From NCBI RefSeq assembly GCF_000158195.2, contig NZ_GL987988.1, positions 70,165 to 134,164 on the forward strand: a stretch of DNA of 64,000 nucleotides. Direction: 5' to 3'. The stretch comes from Fusobacterium mortiferum ATCC 9817 (lineage in GTDB: Bacteria > Fusobacteriota > Fusobacteriia > Fusobacteriales > Fusobacteriaceae). A model generated the notes under the pieces. That model was not told where the DNA came from and made no database searches. It saw nothing but the letters and a program-made list of their open reading frames with translations. The position numbers and the translations under genes were made by a program. Position 1 is the first letter of the stretch; the number at the start of each line of letters is the position of its first letter. Positions 9,701-17,249 of this stretch are shown piece by piece.

Positions 9701-9817
9701 TAATTCAGATTTTGAAAACTCAATATCTTGTTCTTCAAATAGATAGTTTTCCATTTTTAGTCTAAGAGTTTTATTACAACTGCTCAATAAATATTTTGAT
9801 ATTTTTTCTTTACTCAT
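6725..9817 (-). CDS. DUF4132-domain protein with helical-repeat N-terminus
   Basis: A protein of about 1030 aa. The C-terminal 250 residues fit DUF4132: FFNYGNRKIKL, then LPKYSSKFEDDENR, then an RVWSIEEWNKE helix and an ILWTII strand, in the same order as in E. coli YehI/MolR-type proteins. The long N-terminal part is rich in Leu/Ile/Lys/Glu helices and looks like a HEAT- or ARM-type solenoid. No WGR domain is visible. The longest frame starts at 9829, but that ATG has no ribosome site and itself forms part of GGAGGAG, which sits correctly before the ATG at 9817 (MSKEKISK). Biochemical function is unknown. It is transcribed alone, away from comM. Confidence 0.8.
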   Translation of the reverse strand: MSKEKISKYLLSSCNKTLRLKMENYLFEEQDIEFSKSELNKIKFYNYFLFLELDIFNKNKTMKKSEDSTIIKRLLTLGYNYCPEKLILDLSTCNFNNRMTIYKNLGVSDEFLAKDLEYTFNNFEDERILFSMIEDINKKFPKFVDYYLSLEDTEKNRYIVGKILELKCSIDNENIILLENFILNSLCEIYSSERIENILNYDFKNYELANSIKDISIINDDENLIYFLKNIYTNLNIESKNKKTILGVFEILTFSDSLDFLELENPKEYFDKVNNSTLPFIYKLVYLYKGSEDYNITFYIQKFILDNSEKSLEILDRMLKQNIELGAFILGTLIDNKIISEELKAKYIDNFKNNVASLINILEETKDRELGVELINTLGYMLTYSNVEEYIAKLSDSYDENRWDINEFINMIAHFERLENNGKNPWKIIAEKTSISKKFLISGTADFVNISSEEQFTEFLKENKEYFYELLEKKTFIDYTFEEILNLSYRSDKSFDVTKLFPYLSISDEIILETLFEILKDKEKECSDEVEKLTKTKNKKILANIKALKKVWESNKGKKIKTYSQLEDYILSIFDNYKKDILYPKSEAYFKIREKDSETFIDERVIKMYVALYMYNNDLEDIELGKTIRNFVNLEDLNKCLDTLFDTWLQDNSPVHTSSIVRTYLLTADDYGIDKILDLLEKAILKSKTQLAKNLLSIFFSIKKQELNTEIKFIKSKIHHTDLGEVLRRIREEDDSDVTSEILAPNIDFSMGFDANGEKFFNYGNRKIKLVLNENFDIIMYNQDDKEVRSLPKYSSKFEDDENRVEFYQKEIKRFKKKKEILLSEIKKYMFYQMIGNRVWSIEEWNKEINSSYFIKGISKNILWTIISDSKEYYCKYDGEKFIDIHSNKIINQIENIKIFYQGETDIETTIFTKNITPFLPQQFSIVKIEVANLDDYKGLPLSLKKINTVINNYFAEIYSSILYGDNFTLIDKLTHTYLEIPFTFSTKSQNIQDIKVSKMFKDEISLEEVNPRFLNFIYFILKEITTLDM

Positions 9818-9895
9818 AGGCTCCTCCATTTTTTTAATTCACTAATATTTTACCATATATTTCAAATATATCCTAATCTCTTATTAGAATAAATA

Positions 9896-9904
9896 TGGTA
9901 TAAT
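9896..9904 (+). promoter_or_regulatory. Extended -10 promoter for the comM-like gene
   Basis: TGG followed by TATAAT (9899-9904) is an extended -10 element 37 bp before the ATG. No convincing -35 box is present, as is common for extended -10 promoters. Confidence 0.5.
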
Positions 9905-9941
9905 TATATAAACGGATAAAATCTCTAAGGGGGTTAAGACT

Positions 9942-11444
9942 ATGAATAAGAGGGTGTTAAGTTCTAGTTATATTGGAGTGGAGTCTTTTTTAGTTGATGT
10001 AGAGGTAGATATAAGTAATGGACTTCCTAATTTTTCTATAATAGGGTTGGGGGATACAGCTATTTCAGAGAGCAAGGATAGAATAAGAACTGCTTTAAAA
10101 AATAGTGGTTTTAAATTAGAACCTAAAAAGATAATAGTAAATCTATCTCCAGCTGGAATAAAAAAAGAGGGTGCTCATTTTGATTTACCTATTGCTGTGG
10201 GAATAATGATGGCTATGGGATTTTTAAAAGATAGATATAGTATTTTAGATAACTATCTATTTTTAGGAGAACTTTCTCTTACAGGAGAGATAAAAAGAGT
10301 GAGAGGAGCTCTCAATAGTGTAATATTTGCAAAGGAAAAAGGATATAAAGGAGTAGTTCTTCCATTGGAGAATTATCAAGAGGCAATATTGATAAGAGGA
10401 GTAGATATTATACCAGTCAAAAATCTTCAAGAGGTAGGGGAGTTTATTTCTAAAAATATAGTAAAAAGTGTACAGGAAAAAATTGTTGTATCAGAAGAGA
10501 AAGAGGAGTTAGATTTTTCTGATGTAAAAGGACAGAGCATGGCAAAAAGAGCCTTGGAAATAGCAGCAGCAGGAAAGCACAATGTAATTATGATAGGAAG
10601 TCCCGGTTCAGGAAAAACTATGCTCTGCAAAAGAATTACTACAATTTTACCACCACTCAATGAGAAAGAGGTAATAGAGAGTACTAAAATATATAGTATA
10701 GCAGGAGAACTTTCAGAGAATAAGCCTATAATAGATACTCCTCCTTTTAGAGCTCCACATCATACAAGTACACCTGTAGCTATAATAGGTGGAGGGAAAA
10801 AGGTAGTTCCAGGAGAGGTAAGTCTTGCTTCAGGAGGAGTACTTTTTTTAGATGAGTTAGCAGAGTTTCCAAGAAGTGTGTTAGAGAGTTTGAGGCAACC
10901 ATTAGAAGATGGAGTAGTTTCTATTTCTAGAGCTCAATATAGGGTTGAATTTAAAACAGACTTCATTTTTATTGGAGCTAGTAACCCGTGTCCTTGTGGA
11001 TTTTTATTAGATGACAATGGAAAGTGTAACTGTACTCAAACAGAGATAAATAAATATATGAAGAAAATCTCAGGACCAATTATGGATAGAATAGATTTGC
11101 ACGTAGAGATGAGAAGACTTACTGAGGAAGAACTTATGACCTATAAGTCTGGAGAAAGCTCAAAAGAAATTAAAGAGAGAGTTTTAAAAGCTAGAAAGAT
11201 TCAGAAAAAAAGATATGGAGAGGGAATATATAATGGTACTATCTCTCAAAAACAGATTCAAAAATATTGTAAGTTATCACAGGAAAATAGAGAGTACTTT
11301 AAAAAAGTAATTCAAGTTATGGAGATTTCAGCTAGAGGTTATGATAAAATTTTAAAAGTAGCTAGGACTATAGCTGATTTAGCAGGAAGTGAAAATATAG
11401 AGAGAGAACATCTTATGGAAGCTGTTTCTTTTAGAAATAAATAG
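9942..11444 (+). CDS. comM: YifB/ComM-family AAA+ ATPase (Mg-chelatase-like)
   Basis: A 500-aa protein with the usual three parts: an N-terminal Lon-protease-like fold (about 1-170), a Mg-chelatase-type AAA+ domain with Walker A GSPGSGKT (219-226) and an LFLDELAEF Walker B region, and a C-terminal lid domain. A Cys-rich hairpin (NPCPCGF...CNC) lies in the AAA domain. ComM is a hexameric helicase that helps branch migration during natural transformation in other Gram-negatives. Its presence in the same window as a pilus-like operon is suggestive, but a link is inferred. GGGGG precedes the ATG. Confidence 0.93.
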   Translation: MNKRVLSSSYIGVESFLVDVEVDISNGLPNFSIIGLGDTAISESKDRIRTALKNSGFKLEPKKIIVNLSPAGIKKEGAHFDLPIAVGIMMAMGFLKDRYSILDNYLFLGELSLTGEIKRVRGALNSVIFAKEKGYKGVVLPLENYQEAILIRGVDIIPVKNLQEVGEFISKNIVKSVQEKIVVSEEKEELDFSDVKGQSMAKRALEIAAAGKHNVIMIGSPGSGKTMLCKRITTILPPLNEKEVIESTKIYSIAGELSENKPIIDTPPFRAPHHTSTPVAIIGGGKKVVPGEVSLASGGVLFLDELAEFPRSVLESLRQPLEDGVVSISRAQYRVEFKTDFIFIGASNPCPCGFLLDDNGKCNCTQTEINKYMKKISGPIMDRIDLHVEMRRLTEEELMTYKSGESSKEIKERVLKARKIQKKRYGEGIYNGTISQKQIQKYCKLSQENREYFKKVIQVMEISARGYDKILKVARTIADLAGSENIEREHLMEAVSFRNK

Positions 11445-11472
11445 AAATATAGAATGATTATTAGGAGAAAAT

Positions 11473-12516
11473 ATGGTTCGTTTAAAGGATATTGCAGAGA
11501 TTACTGGTTTTTCAATAACTACAGTTTCAAGAATTTTAAATAATGATAAAACATTAAGAACTAGTCAAAATACTAAAAATATAATAAAAACAGTAGCAGA
11601 AGCCACAGGATATAAAACATTAAATGAAAAGAAGAAGGAAAGATATAAGAAAAAGAATTCTTTAAGTATGGTTGTTGGAATAATAGAGATGTCTAGTACA
11701 AATGAAGTTATAAAAGACCCATATTATATTTACTTGAAAGAGTTTTTAGAAAAGGTTTGTAGAAAAAATACAATAAAATCTTTGAGTTTAACTTTTGATT
11801 TAAAAAGACAAAAATATGTAAATAATGATATTTCTAAATTGAAGGTAAATGGATTAATAGCTATAGGAAGGTTTTCAAAATTAGAAGTAAAAGCTATGGA
11901 AAAATTGAGTAAAAATATAGTTTTTTTAGATACTGCTTACCCAAATGGAGAATATTCAAGTATTGCTCCTGATTTAGAATTAGGGGTAAAAAATGGATTG
12001 GATTACCTATTTGAAAAAGGACATAGGAAGATATATTTTATTGGACCTACATATGCACCTAATTTTTTCACAAATTTAGCTTTAGAAGTGAGAAGAGAAT
12101 CTTTTATAAAATATATGAAAGAGAAAAAAATGTATTTGGATTCTCTATTATTAGAGTGTGAAAGATCTTCAGAAAGTGCAGAACAGATGTTGAGAGAATA
12201 TTTATTGAAAGGCGGTTCCTTGCCAACAGCAATTTTTACGGTAAATGAAAGTGTAGCTATTGGAGTGGTAAAAGTTTTAAGAGAGTTTGGATTAAATATT
12301 CCAAAAGATGTAAGTATTTTAAGTTATAACAATACAATTTATTCTTCTTTAGTATCTCCAGCATTATCGAGTGTAGATATAAATTGTGATTATATGGCAC
12401 AACTAGCTATAGACTTAGTAGTAAAACAAAATCAAATTAAAAATTTTTCTCCAATAAAAATATTATGTAGTTCTATAATAAGTGAAAAAAATAGTATAAA
12501 AGCACTAAAAGGTTAA
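11473..12516 (+). CDS. LacI/GalR-family transcriptional regulator
   Basis: A 347-aa repressor with an N-terminal LacI helix-turn-helix (RLKDIAEITGFSITTVSRILN broken over residues 3-23) and a periplasmic-binding-protein-like effector domain (about 65-340, including the conserved PTAIFTVNESVAIGV-type region). It is convergent with the permease/beta-galactosidase operon and 47 bp from it, so it is the likely local regulator of lactose or galactoside use. It starts 28 bp after comM with TAGGAGA before the ATG; the two may share a transcript. The effector is not known. Confidence 0.88.
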   Translation: MVRLKDIAEITGFSITTVSRILNNDKTLRTSQNTKNIIKTVAEATGYKTLNEKKKERYKKKNSLSMVVGIIEMSSTNEVIKDPYYIYLKEFLEKVCRKNTIKSLSLTFDLKRQKYVNNDISKLKVNGLIAIGRFSKLEVKAMEKLSKNIVFLDTAYPNGEYSSIAPDLELGVKNGLDYLFEKGHRKIYFIGPTYAPNFFTNLALEVRRESFIKYMKEKKMYLDSLLLECERSSESAEQMLREYLLKGGSLPTAIFTVNESVAIGVVKVLREFGLNIPKDVSILSYNNTIYSSLVSPALSSVDINCDYMAQLAIDLVVKQNQIKNFSPIKILCSSIISEKNSIKALKG

Positions 12517-12522
12517 TAAAAA

Positions 12523-12561
12523 AGTTGAGTAAAGTATTTTTCAATACTACTCAACTTTTTA
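12523..12561. terminator. Bidirectional terminator between regulator and permease
   Basis: Arms AGTTGAGTA-AA-GTA and TACTACTCAACT with flanking A- and T-runs form a hairpin usable from both convergent genes. It has the same layout as 228-262, including the unpaired AA, with two base pairs changed on both sides. Confidence 0.8.
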
Positions 12562-12563
12562 GA

Positions 12564-13928
12564 TTATTTTTTTATTAAAGATAAGTGTATTTTATCCATA
12601 TATTCTTGTGTTAAGATATATTTTCTTTTATAAACTATATAACCTAAAATTATAAAGAAAATCGGGAAAATAGAAACTAATAAACGTAAAGTAATTATTG
12701 TATCTGGTCCTTGAATTTGATTAGGAATATAACCAGTTAAATCTAAGATAAATCCTACTAATAAAGCTGAGAAAGCTGACATAAATTTAACAAGTAGTGT
12801 TTGTAAGGAAAATATTATAGATTCGCTACGTTTTTTCAATTTATATTCTCCATAATCTACTACATCAGCTAAAATTACAGTAGCTATACCTGATTGCATT
12901 CCAGCACCAAATTTAATTAGAATTCCAGCAAGAGCTGTCATAGCTATATTTTGTGGATAAAAGATACCAGTTAGAAATAGAGTAATCATTCCTAAAATTT
13001 GGATAGTACCAGCAATAACATAGATTTTTTTTCTTTCAAATAGCTTACCTATTTTAGGAAAAATAAATAATCCTAATATTTCAGCAATAGAAGCAAATCC
13101 CATAAAAACAGCAAACATTTGCTCTTTACCACATACATAAATGAAATAATAGATAGCTGTAGTATAAACTAATTGCATAGAACCATTATATGATAGTATT
13201 ATTCCAATTGCAGCAAGTAATTGATCATTATTTAAAATAATTTCCTTCATTTGCTTAAAAGTTATTTTTTCTTTATTTTCAGGGGTAGACTGATTAGCAA
13301 TCTTATCTGGTGTTTTTACATATAAAACAGTAATTCCAATAGTTATAATAAAAACAATAGAAATTAAATAAGCGAAATTTGAATATCCTTTTCCAGTGTT
13401 TCCATTTCCAAGAAAATTTATGATTTGTAATCCAAATCCTCCTATAATTAATGTATTTCCGATAGAAGCAAATATTCTAGGAAGTACAGAGATTTTTTCT
13501 CTCTCTTCTTTATCTTGAGAAAAGTTAGGAAGCATTGCCCAATAAGGAATATCCATAAGAGTATAAGTCATTCCCCAAAGTACATATGAAACAGCAACAT
13601 ATGTATAAAGAGCTGTTCCAGAAAAACCAAAATCAGTAAACATTAATGCAAGGACTACTGCATTAGATAGAGTACCAATAACTAACCAAGTACGAAATTT
13701 TCCAAATTTATTTTTTGTATTATCTACAATAACTCCACACATTAAGTCATTGATAGCATCCCAAAACCTAGCTATAAAAAATACAATTCCTATAAAACTG
13801 GCTTTTACACCTAAAACATCAGTAAAGTATACCATAGCAAATGTTGCTGTTATTCCATAAACTAAATCTTTTCCCAGTGCTCCTAAGCCAAATGAATATC
13901 TTTCTTTTAAACTTATTTTATCAGACAT
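12564..13928 (-). CDS. GPH-family sugar:cation symporter
   Basis: A 454-aa inner-membrane MFS protein with about 12 hydrophobic segments and the glycoside-pentoside-hexuronide family features near the N-terminus (SFGLGALGKDLVYG, then FFIARFWDAINDLMCG). Members such as MelB and LacS import galactosides with H+ or Na+. It has no C-terminal EIIA-like domain, unlike LacS. It lies 24 bp downstream of lacZ in the same direction, so it is the likely lactose/galactoside importer of the operon. Exact substrate and coupling ion cannot be read from sequence. Confidence 0.9.
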   Translation of the reverse strand: MSDKISLKERYSFGLGALGKDLVYGITATFAMVYFTDVLGVKASFIGIVFFIARFWDAINDLMCGVIVDNTKNKFGKFRTWLVIGTLSNAVVLALMFTDFGFSGTALYTYVAVSYVLWGMTYTLMDIPYWAMLPNFSQDKEEREKISVLPRIFASIGNTLIIGGFGLQIINFLGNGNTGKGYSNFAYLISIVFIITIGITVLYVKTPDKIANQSTPENKEKITFKQMKEIILNNDQLLAAIGIILSYNGSMQLVYTTAIYYFIYVCGKEQMFAVFMGFASIAEILGLFIFPKIGKLFERKKIYVIAGTIQILGMITLFLTGIFYPQNIAMTALAGILIKFGAGMQSGIATVILADVVDYGEYKLKKRSESIIFSLQTLLVKFMSAFSALLVGFILDLTGYIPNQIQGPDTIITLRLLVSIFPIFFIILGYIVYKRKYILTQEYMDKIHLSLIKK

Positions 13929-13952
13929 AGTTATTTCTCCTTTAAAATATAA

Positions 13953-16900
13953 TTATTTTGTAATGTAGAATGAAAATTTATAATCTTTATTACTAGGGAT
14001 ACAATATTCTTCAAGAACAGGAGCTCCCCAACTATCATCTCCACCTATTCCCATTTGTTTCATAGCTATTGTAATATATGTATAATTGTAATTACCAAGT
14101 TCATATTGGTGCTTAGCTTCCTCTAATTCTAAAAAACTATGTGGCAATACTTGGAATTCAAAGCTTTTATTCTCTTCTGCTATAAATTTAATTTTATTTG
14201 TAGCATTTTCAAAAACTTCTCCCCAAATAGTATTAGTTCTATTTCCACATTCTTGTGGTACAAGATAAGGAGTGACATTATTTTTTACAAAATCTATATA
14301 TACTCCTAATCTAGCTCCTTCATTACGATCAATATAGTTTTCATGAGGTCCTTTTCCATAATATTTAAATTGATTTAAGTTATTAGGAATTTTAAATCTC
14401 ATAGCTAGAGTTGGAAGTTCAGGAAGATTTTCAATACCTGTATATTCCAATGTAACTTTTATTCTTTCACTTTTATCTACTAAGTAACTTACTTTTATTT
14501 CTAAATTAGGGATTGTTAATACTTGGTGAATATAATCTATTTTAAAGAAATTTTCATTTGCTTCCCAATTTAATAGTTTTACATTTTGATAGATAGAAGC
14601 TCCTAACCATATAGAGCACATTTGTGGGTGAGCGTATCCTTTATCATTATCAGTAGCTGCTCTCCAAAAAACAGGTTGAGGTCTTTCTATAAGCATTTCA
14701 TTTTTTTGATAAACTAGAGATACTAATCCTTTATCTTTAGCAAAAAGAACTTCAGTATCATTGATGAAAACACCTATATTTCCATCTCCTTCAACTACTT
14801 TAAAATCATACTCTGAATGAGTTTGATTTTCTTTTTCTACTTTTATTTCTTGTCCATAAGCTACTTCAAATCCTTTTTTTGCCCATAACTGGTCTTCTTT
14901 TAAAATCATTCTTATATTTTTACTGTATACTCCAGTAATATTTTTAAACCAAGGGATTTCAATTTGTATATCTTCATTTGGATTACAAATAACTTCAAAT
15001 CTTCCCTCTTGAAGAACTTTTTCCTCTTTTTCAATAGTATAAATAAATTCATAGTTAGATAAATTTTCAAATAAATTTCTATTTTTTATTAAGCATCCTG
15101 TTTCATTAGGAGAGATTTTAACATTTTGATATAGATATTTTACTTCTAGAGCTTTTGGAGTGATGGTTCTATCAGCAAATACTATTCCATTACCACAGAA
15201 GTTGTAGTCTGTTGGTCTATCCATAAAGTCTCCACCATATAGTAGAACTTTCTTTCCATCTTTTTCTACTTCAATAGCTTGGTCGATATAGTCCCAAATA
15301 AATCCACCTTGATATTTTTCATACTTTTCTTCAAGCTCAGTATATTTCATTAATCCACCACATGAGTTTCCCATAGCATGCATATATTCGCAACTAATAT
15401 ATGGTTTATCAGGATTACTTTCTAAATAAGTAATAATATCTTTAGCTTTAGCATACATTCTACTTTCCATATCAGATATTTTATCAAATTCTCTATTCCA
15501 GAAACATCCTTCATAGTGAACTAATCTTGAATTATCTCTTTCATGGAAAAATTTAGTCATATTAAAAATATTTTCCTCCGCATAAGATTCATTTCCACAA
15601 GACCAAATAAGTATAGATGGATGATTTTTATCTCTTTCTAACATTGCTTTAGCACGAGCTAAAACACATTCTTTCCATTCTGGTTTATTTCCAGGAACAT
15701 TCCAAGAAGGCTCACATGTTCCCATTTTTTGCCATGAACCATGACTTTCTAAGTTAGTTTCATCAATTAAATATATTCCATATTTATCACATAGTTTATA
15801 CCATAAACTTTGATTAGGATAATGAGATGTTCTCACAGCATTTATATTATGTGTTTTCATAAATTTAATATCCCATAACATCTCTTCTTTTGAGATAGCT
15901 CTTCCTTTTTTATGGCTGAATTCATGACGATTAACTCCTTTAAAAACTATTCTTTTTCCGTTGAGCAACATGAGACCATTTTCAAGTTTAAATTCTCTCA
16001 ATCCTATTGTTTGTGGAATTACTTCGATAATCTCATTATTTTCATCTTCTAATATAAGAAAAACTTTATATAAATTTGGTTCTTCAGCACTCCATAATTT
16101 TATATTATTTAAAGAAAATCTTATTTCTAATTCATTTTGTAGTTGTATTTTTTCAGTTTGTAAGATTTCAATTTTTTCTTGGGAAATTACTTTTGCCCAG
16201 ATTTTTCCTTTAGGATCTTTAGAGTTAAGTGAACAAATTAATTTTAATTCTGCATCCTTATAGTTATTTTTTAGTTCTGTTTTTACAAATAAATCTTTTA
16301 TATGTAATTTTGGTGTAGCATAGATGAAAACCTCTCTAAAAATTCCAGAGAATCTCCAGAAATCTTGGTCTTCTATCCAACTAGCACTACTTCTTTTATA
16401 GACTTCAACAGCTACTTTATTTTTTCCCTCTTTTAAAAATTTTGTTATTTCAAATTCTGCAGGAGTAAATGAATCTTCACTATAACCTACAAATTCTCCA
16501 TTTATCCAAAGGAAAAAAGCTGTTTCTACTCCTTGAAAAGAGATAAATATATCTTTATTAAAGAATCTACTATCTAATTCAAATTCTTTTATATAACTTC
16601 CTACTGGATTATCTTCCATTGAGATAAAAGGAGGTCTCAATCTTTCTTTACCATCCCAAGGATATAAAGTATTAATATATTGTAACTTATCAAAATTTTG
16701 CATTTGAATATGTCCAGGAACAGTTATTGTTTTAAAATTTGAAGCTGAAAAATTTTCTTTATAAAAATCTTTCTCTCTTTCTGTTGGATTTTTTGCTAAT
16801 AAAAATTTCCATTCTCCATTTAAAGATTGTTTTAGTTCAATTTCCTCAAGTTTTTCAGCAGCCTCTAATGTTTCAAAAAACAAATGGTCTGAATGTGGTT

Positions 16901-16958
16901 CAAGTTTGTTAAATTGAAATATTTCAGGATTAACTAACCAATTAGTATTAGATTCCAT
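13953..16958 (-). CDS. lacZ: Beta-galactosidase, GH2 family
   Basis: A 1001-aa LacZ/EbgA-type enzyme hydrolysing lactose-like beta-galactosides in the cytoplasm. Domains in order are sugar-binding, immunoglobulin-like, TIM barrel and the large C-terminal Bgal_small_N domain. Catalytic residues are the acid/base E457 (WSCGNES) and nucleophile E524 (ISCEYMHAMGN). NRHEFSHKKGR (343-353) and SHYPN are also conserved. No signal peptide. AGGAGG precedes the ATG. It is first in a two-gene operon with the symporter and has a strong promoter at 17004-17032. Confidence 0.96.
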   Translation of the reverse strand: MESNTNWLVNPEIFQFNKLEPHSDHLFFETLEAAEKLEEIELKQSLNGEWKFLLAKNPTEREKDFYKENFSASNFKTITVPGHIQMQNFDKLQYINTLYPWDGKERLRPPFISMEDNPVGSYIKEFELDSRFFNKDIFISFQGVETAFFLWINGEFVGYSEDSFTPAEFEITKFLKEGKNKVAVEVYKRSSASWIEDQDFWRFSGIFREVFIYATPKLHIKDLFVKTELKNNYKDAELKLICSLNSKDPKGKIWAKVISQEKIEILQTEKIQLQNELEIRFSLNNIKLWSAEEPNLYKVFLILEDENNEIIEVIPQTIGLREFKLENGLMLLNGKRIVFKGVNRHEFSHKKGRAISKEEMLWDIKFMKTHNINAVRTSHYPNQSLWYKLCDKYGIYLIDETNLESHGSWQKMGTCEPSWNVPGNKPEWKECVLARAKAMLERDKNHPSILIWSCGNESYAEENIFNMTKFFHERDNSRLVHYEGCFWNREFDKISDMESRMYAKAKDIITYLESNPDKPYISCEYMHAMGNSCGGLMKYTELEEKYEKYQGGFIWDYIDQAIEVEKDGKKVLLYGGDFMDRPTDYNFCGNGIVFADRTITPKALEVKYLYQNVKISPNETGCLIKNRNLFENLSNYEFIYTIEKEEKVLQEGRFEVICNPNEDIQIEIPWFKNITGVYSKNIRMILKEDQLWAKKGFEVAYGQEIKVEKENQTHSEYDFKVVEGDGNIGVFINDTEVLFAKDKGLVSLVYQKNEMLIERPQPVFWRAATDNDKGYAHPQMCSIWLGASIYQNVKLLNWEANENFFKIDYIHQVLTIPNLEIKVSYLVDKSERIKVTLEYTGIENLPELPTLAMRFKIPNNLNQFKYYGKGPHENYIDRNEGARLGVYIDFVKNNVTPYLVPQECGNRTNTIWGEVFENATNKIKFIAEENKSFEFQVLPHSFLELEEAKHQYELGNYNYTYITIAMKQMGIGGDDSWGAPVLEEYCIPSNKDYKFSFYITK

Positions 16959-17003
16959 CGTTTAACCTCCTACTTTTTGTATTTATTAAGAAATATTAAT
17001 TTA

Positions 17004-17032
17004 TTTATAAAACATAAAAAAATAAAAGTCAA
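17004..17032 (-). promoter_or_regulatory. lacZ promoter
   Basis: On the minus strand, TTGACT (17032-17027) and TATAAA (17009-17004) are 17 bp apart, 46 bp from the lacZ ATG. The candidate operator at 17048-17060 lies just upstream of the -35 box. Confidence 0.7.
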
Positions 17033-17047
17033 ACATTATTTTAAAAA

Positions 17048-17060
17048 TTTTACCAAGTAA
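17048..17060. promoter_or_regulatory. Candidate regulator site, copy 1
   Basis: TTTTACCAAGTAA contains the short palindrome TTAC-CAA-GTAA. A near copy is at 17158-17170, 110 bp away. It flanks the lacZ promoter and may bind the LacI-type regulator, although it lacks the central CG typical of that family. Confidence 0.3.
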
Positions 17061-17157
17061 GAAAAATAAAAAAATTTATAAAAACCTTATTTTAATAGTA
17101 TTGAGAGAATAATATCAAAATAAAAATTATAAAAAAAATAAGAAAAAAGTTAATTTT

Positions 17158-17170
17158 TTTTACCAAATAA
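17158..17170. promoter_or_regulatory. Candidate regulator site, copy 2
   Basis: TTTTACCAAATAA differs from copy 1 by one base. It sits immediately upstream of the hydG -35 region, so occupancy could affect hydG as well as lacZ. Confidence 0.3.
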
Positions 17171-17176
17171 AAAAAT

Positions 17177-17206
17177 ATGACTTTTGTATATAGATTATGA
17201 TATAAT
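17177..17206 (+). promoter_or_regulatory. hydG promoter
   Basis: A weak -35 (ATGACT, 17177-17182) and a consensus TATAAT (17201-17206) with 18-bp spacing, 43 bp before the chosen start codon. Confidence 0.55.
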
Positions 17207-17249
17207 AAGAATTATTTACTTTAAAAGTCAATTTTAGTTGGAGGAGAAT

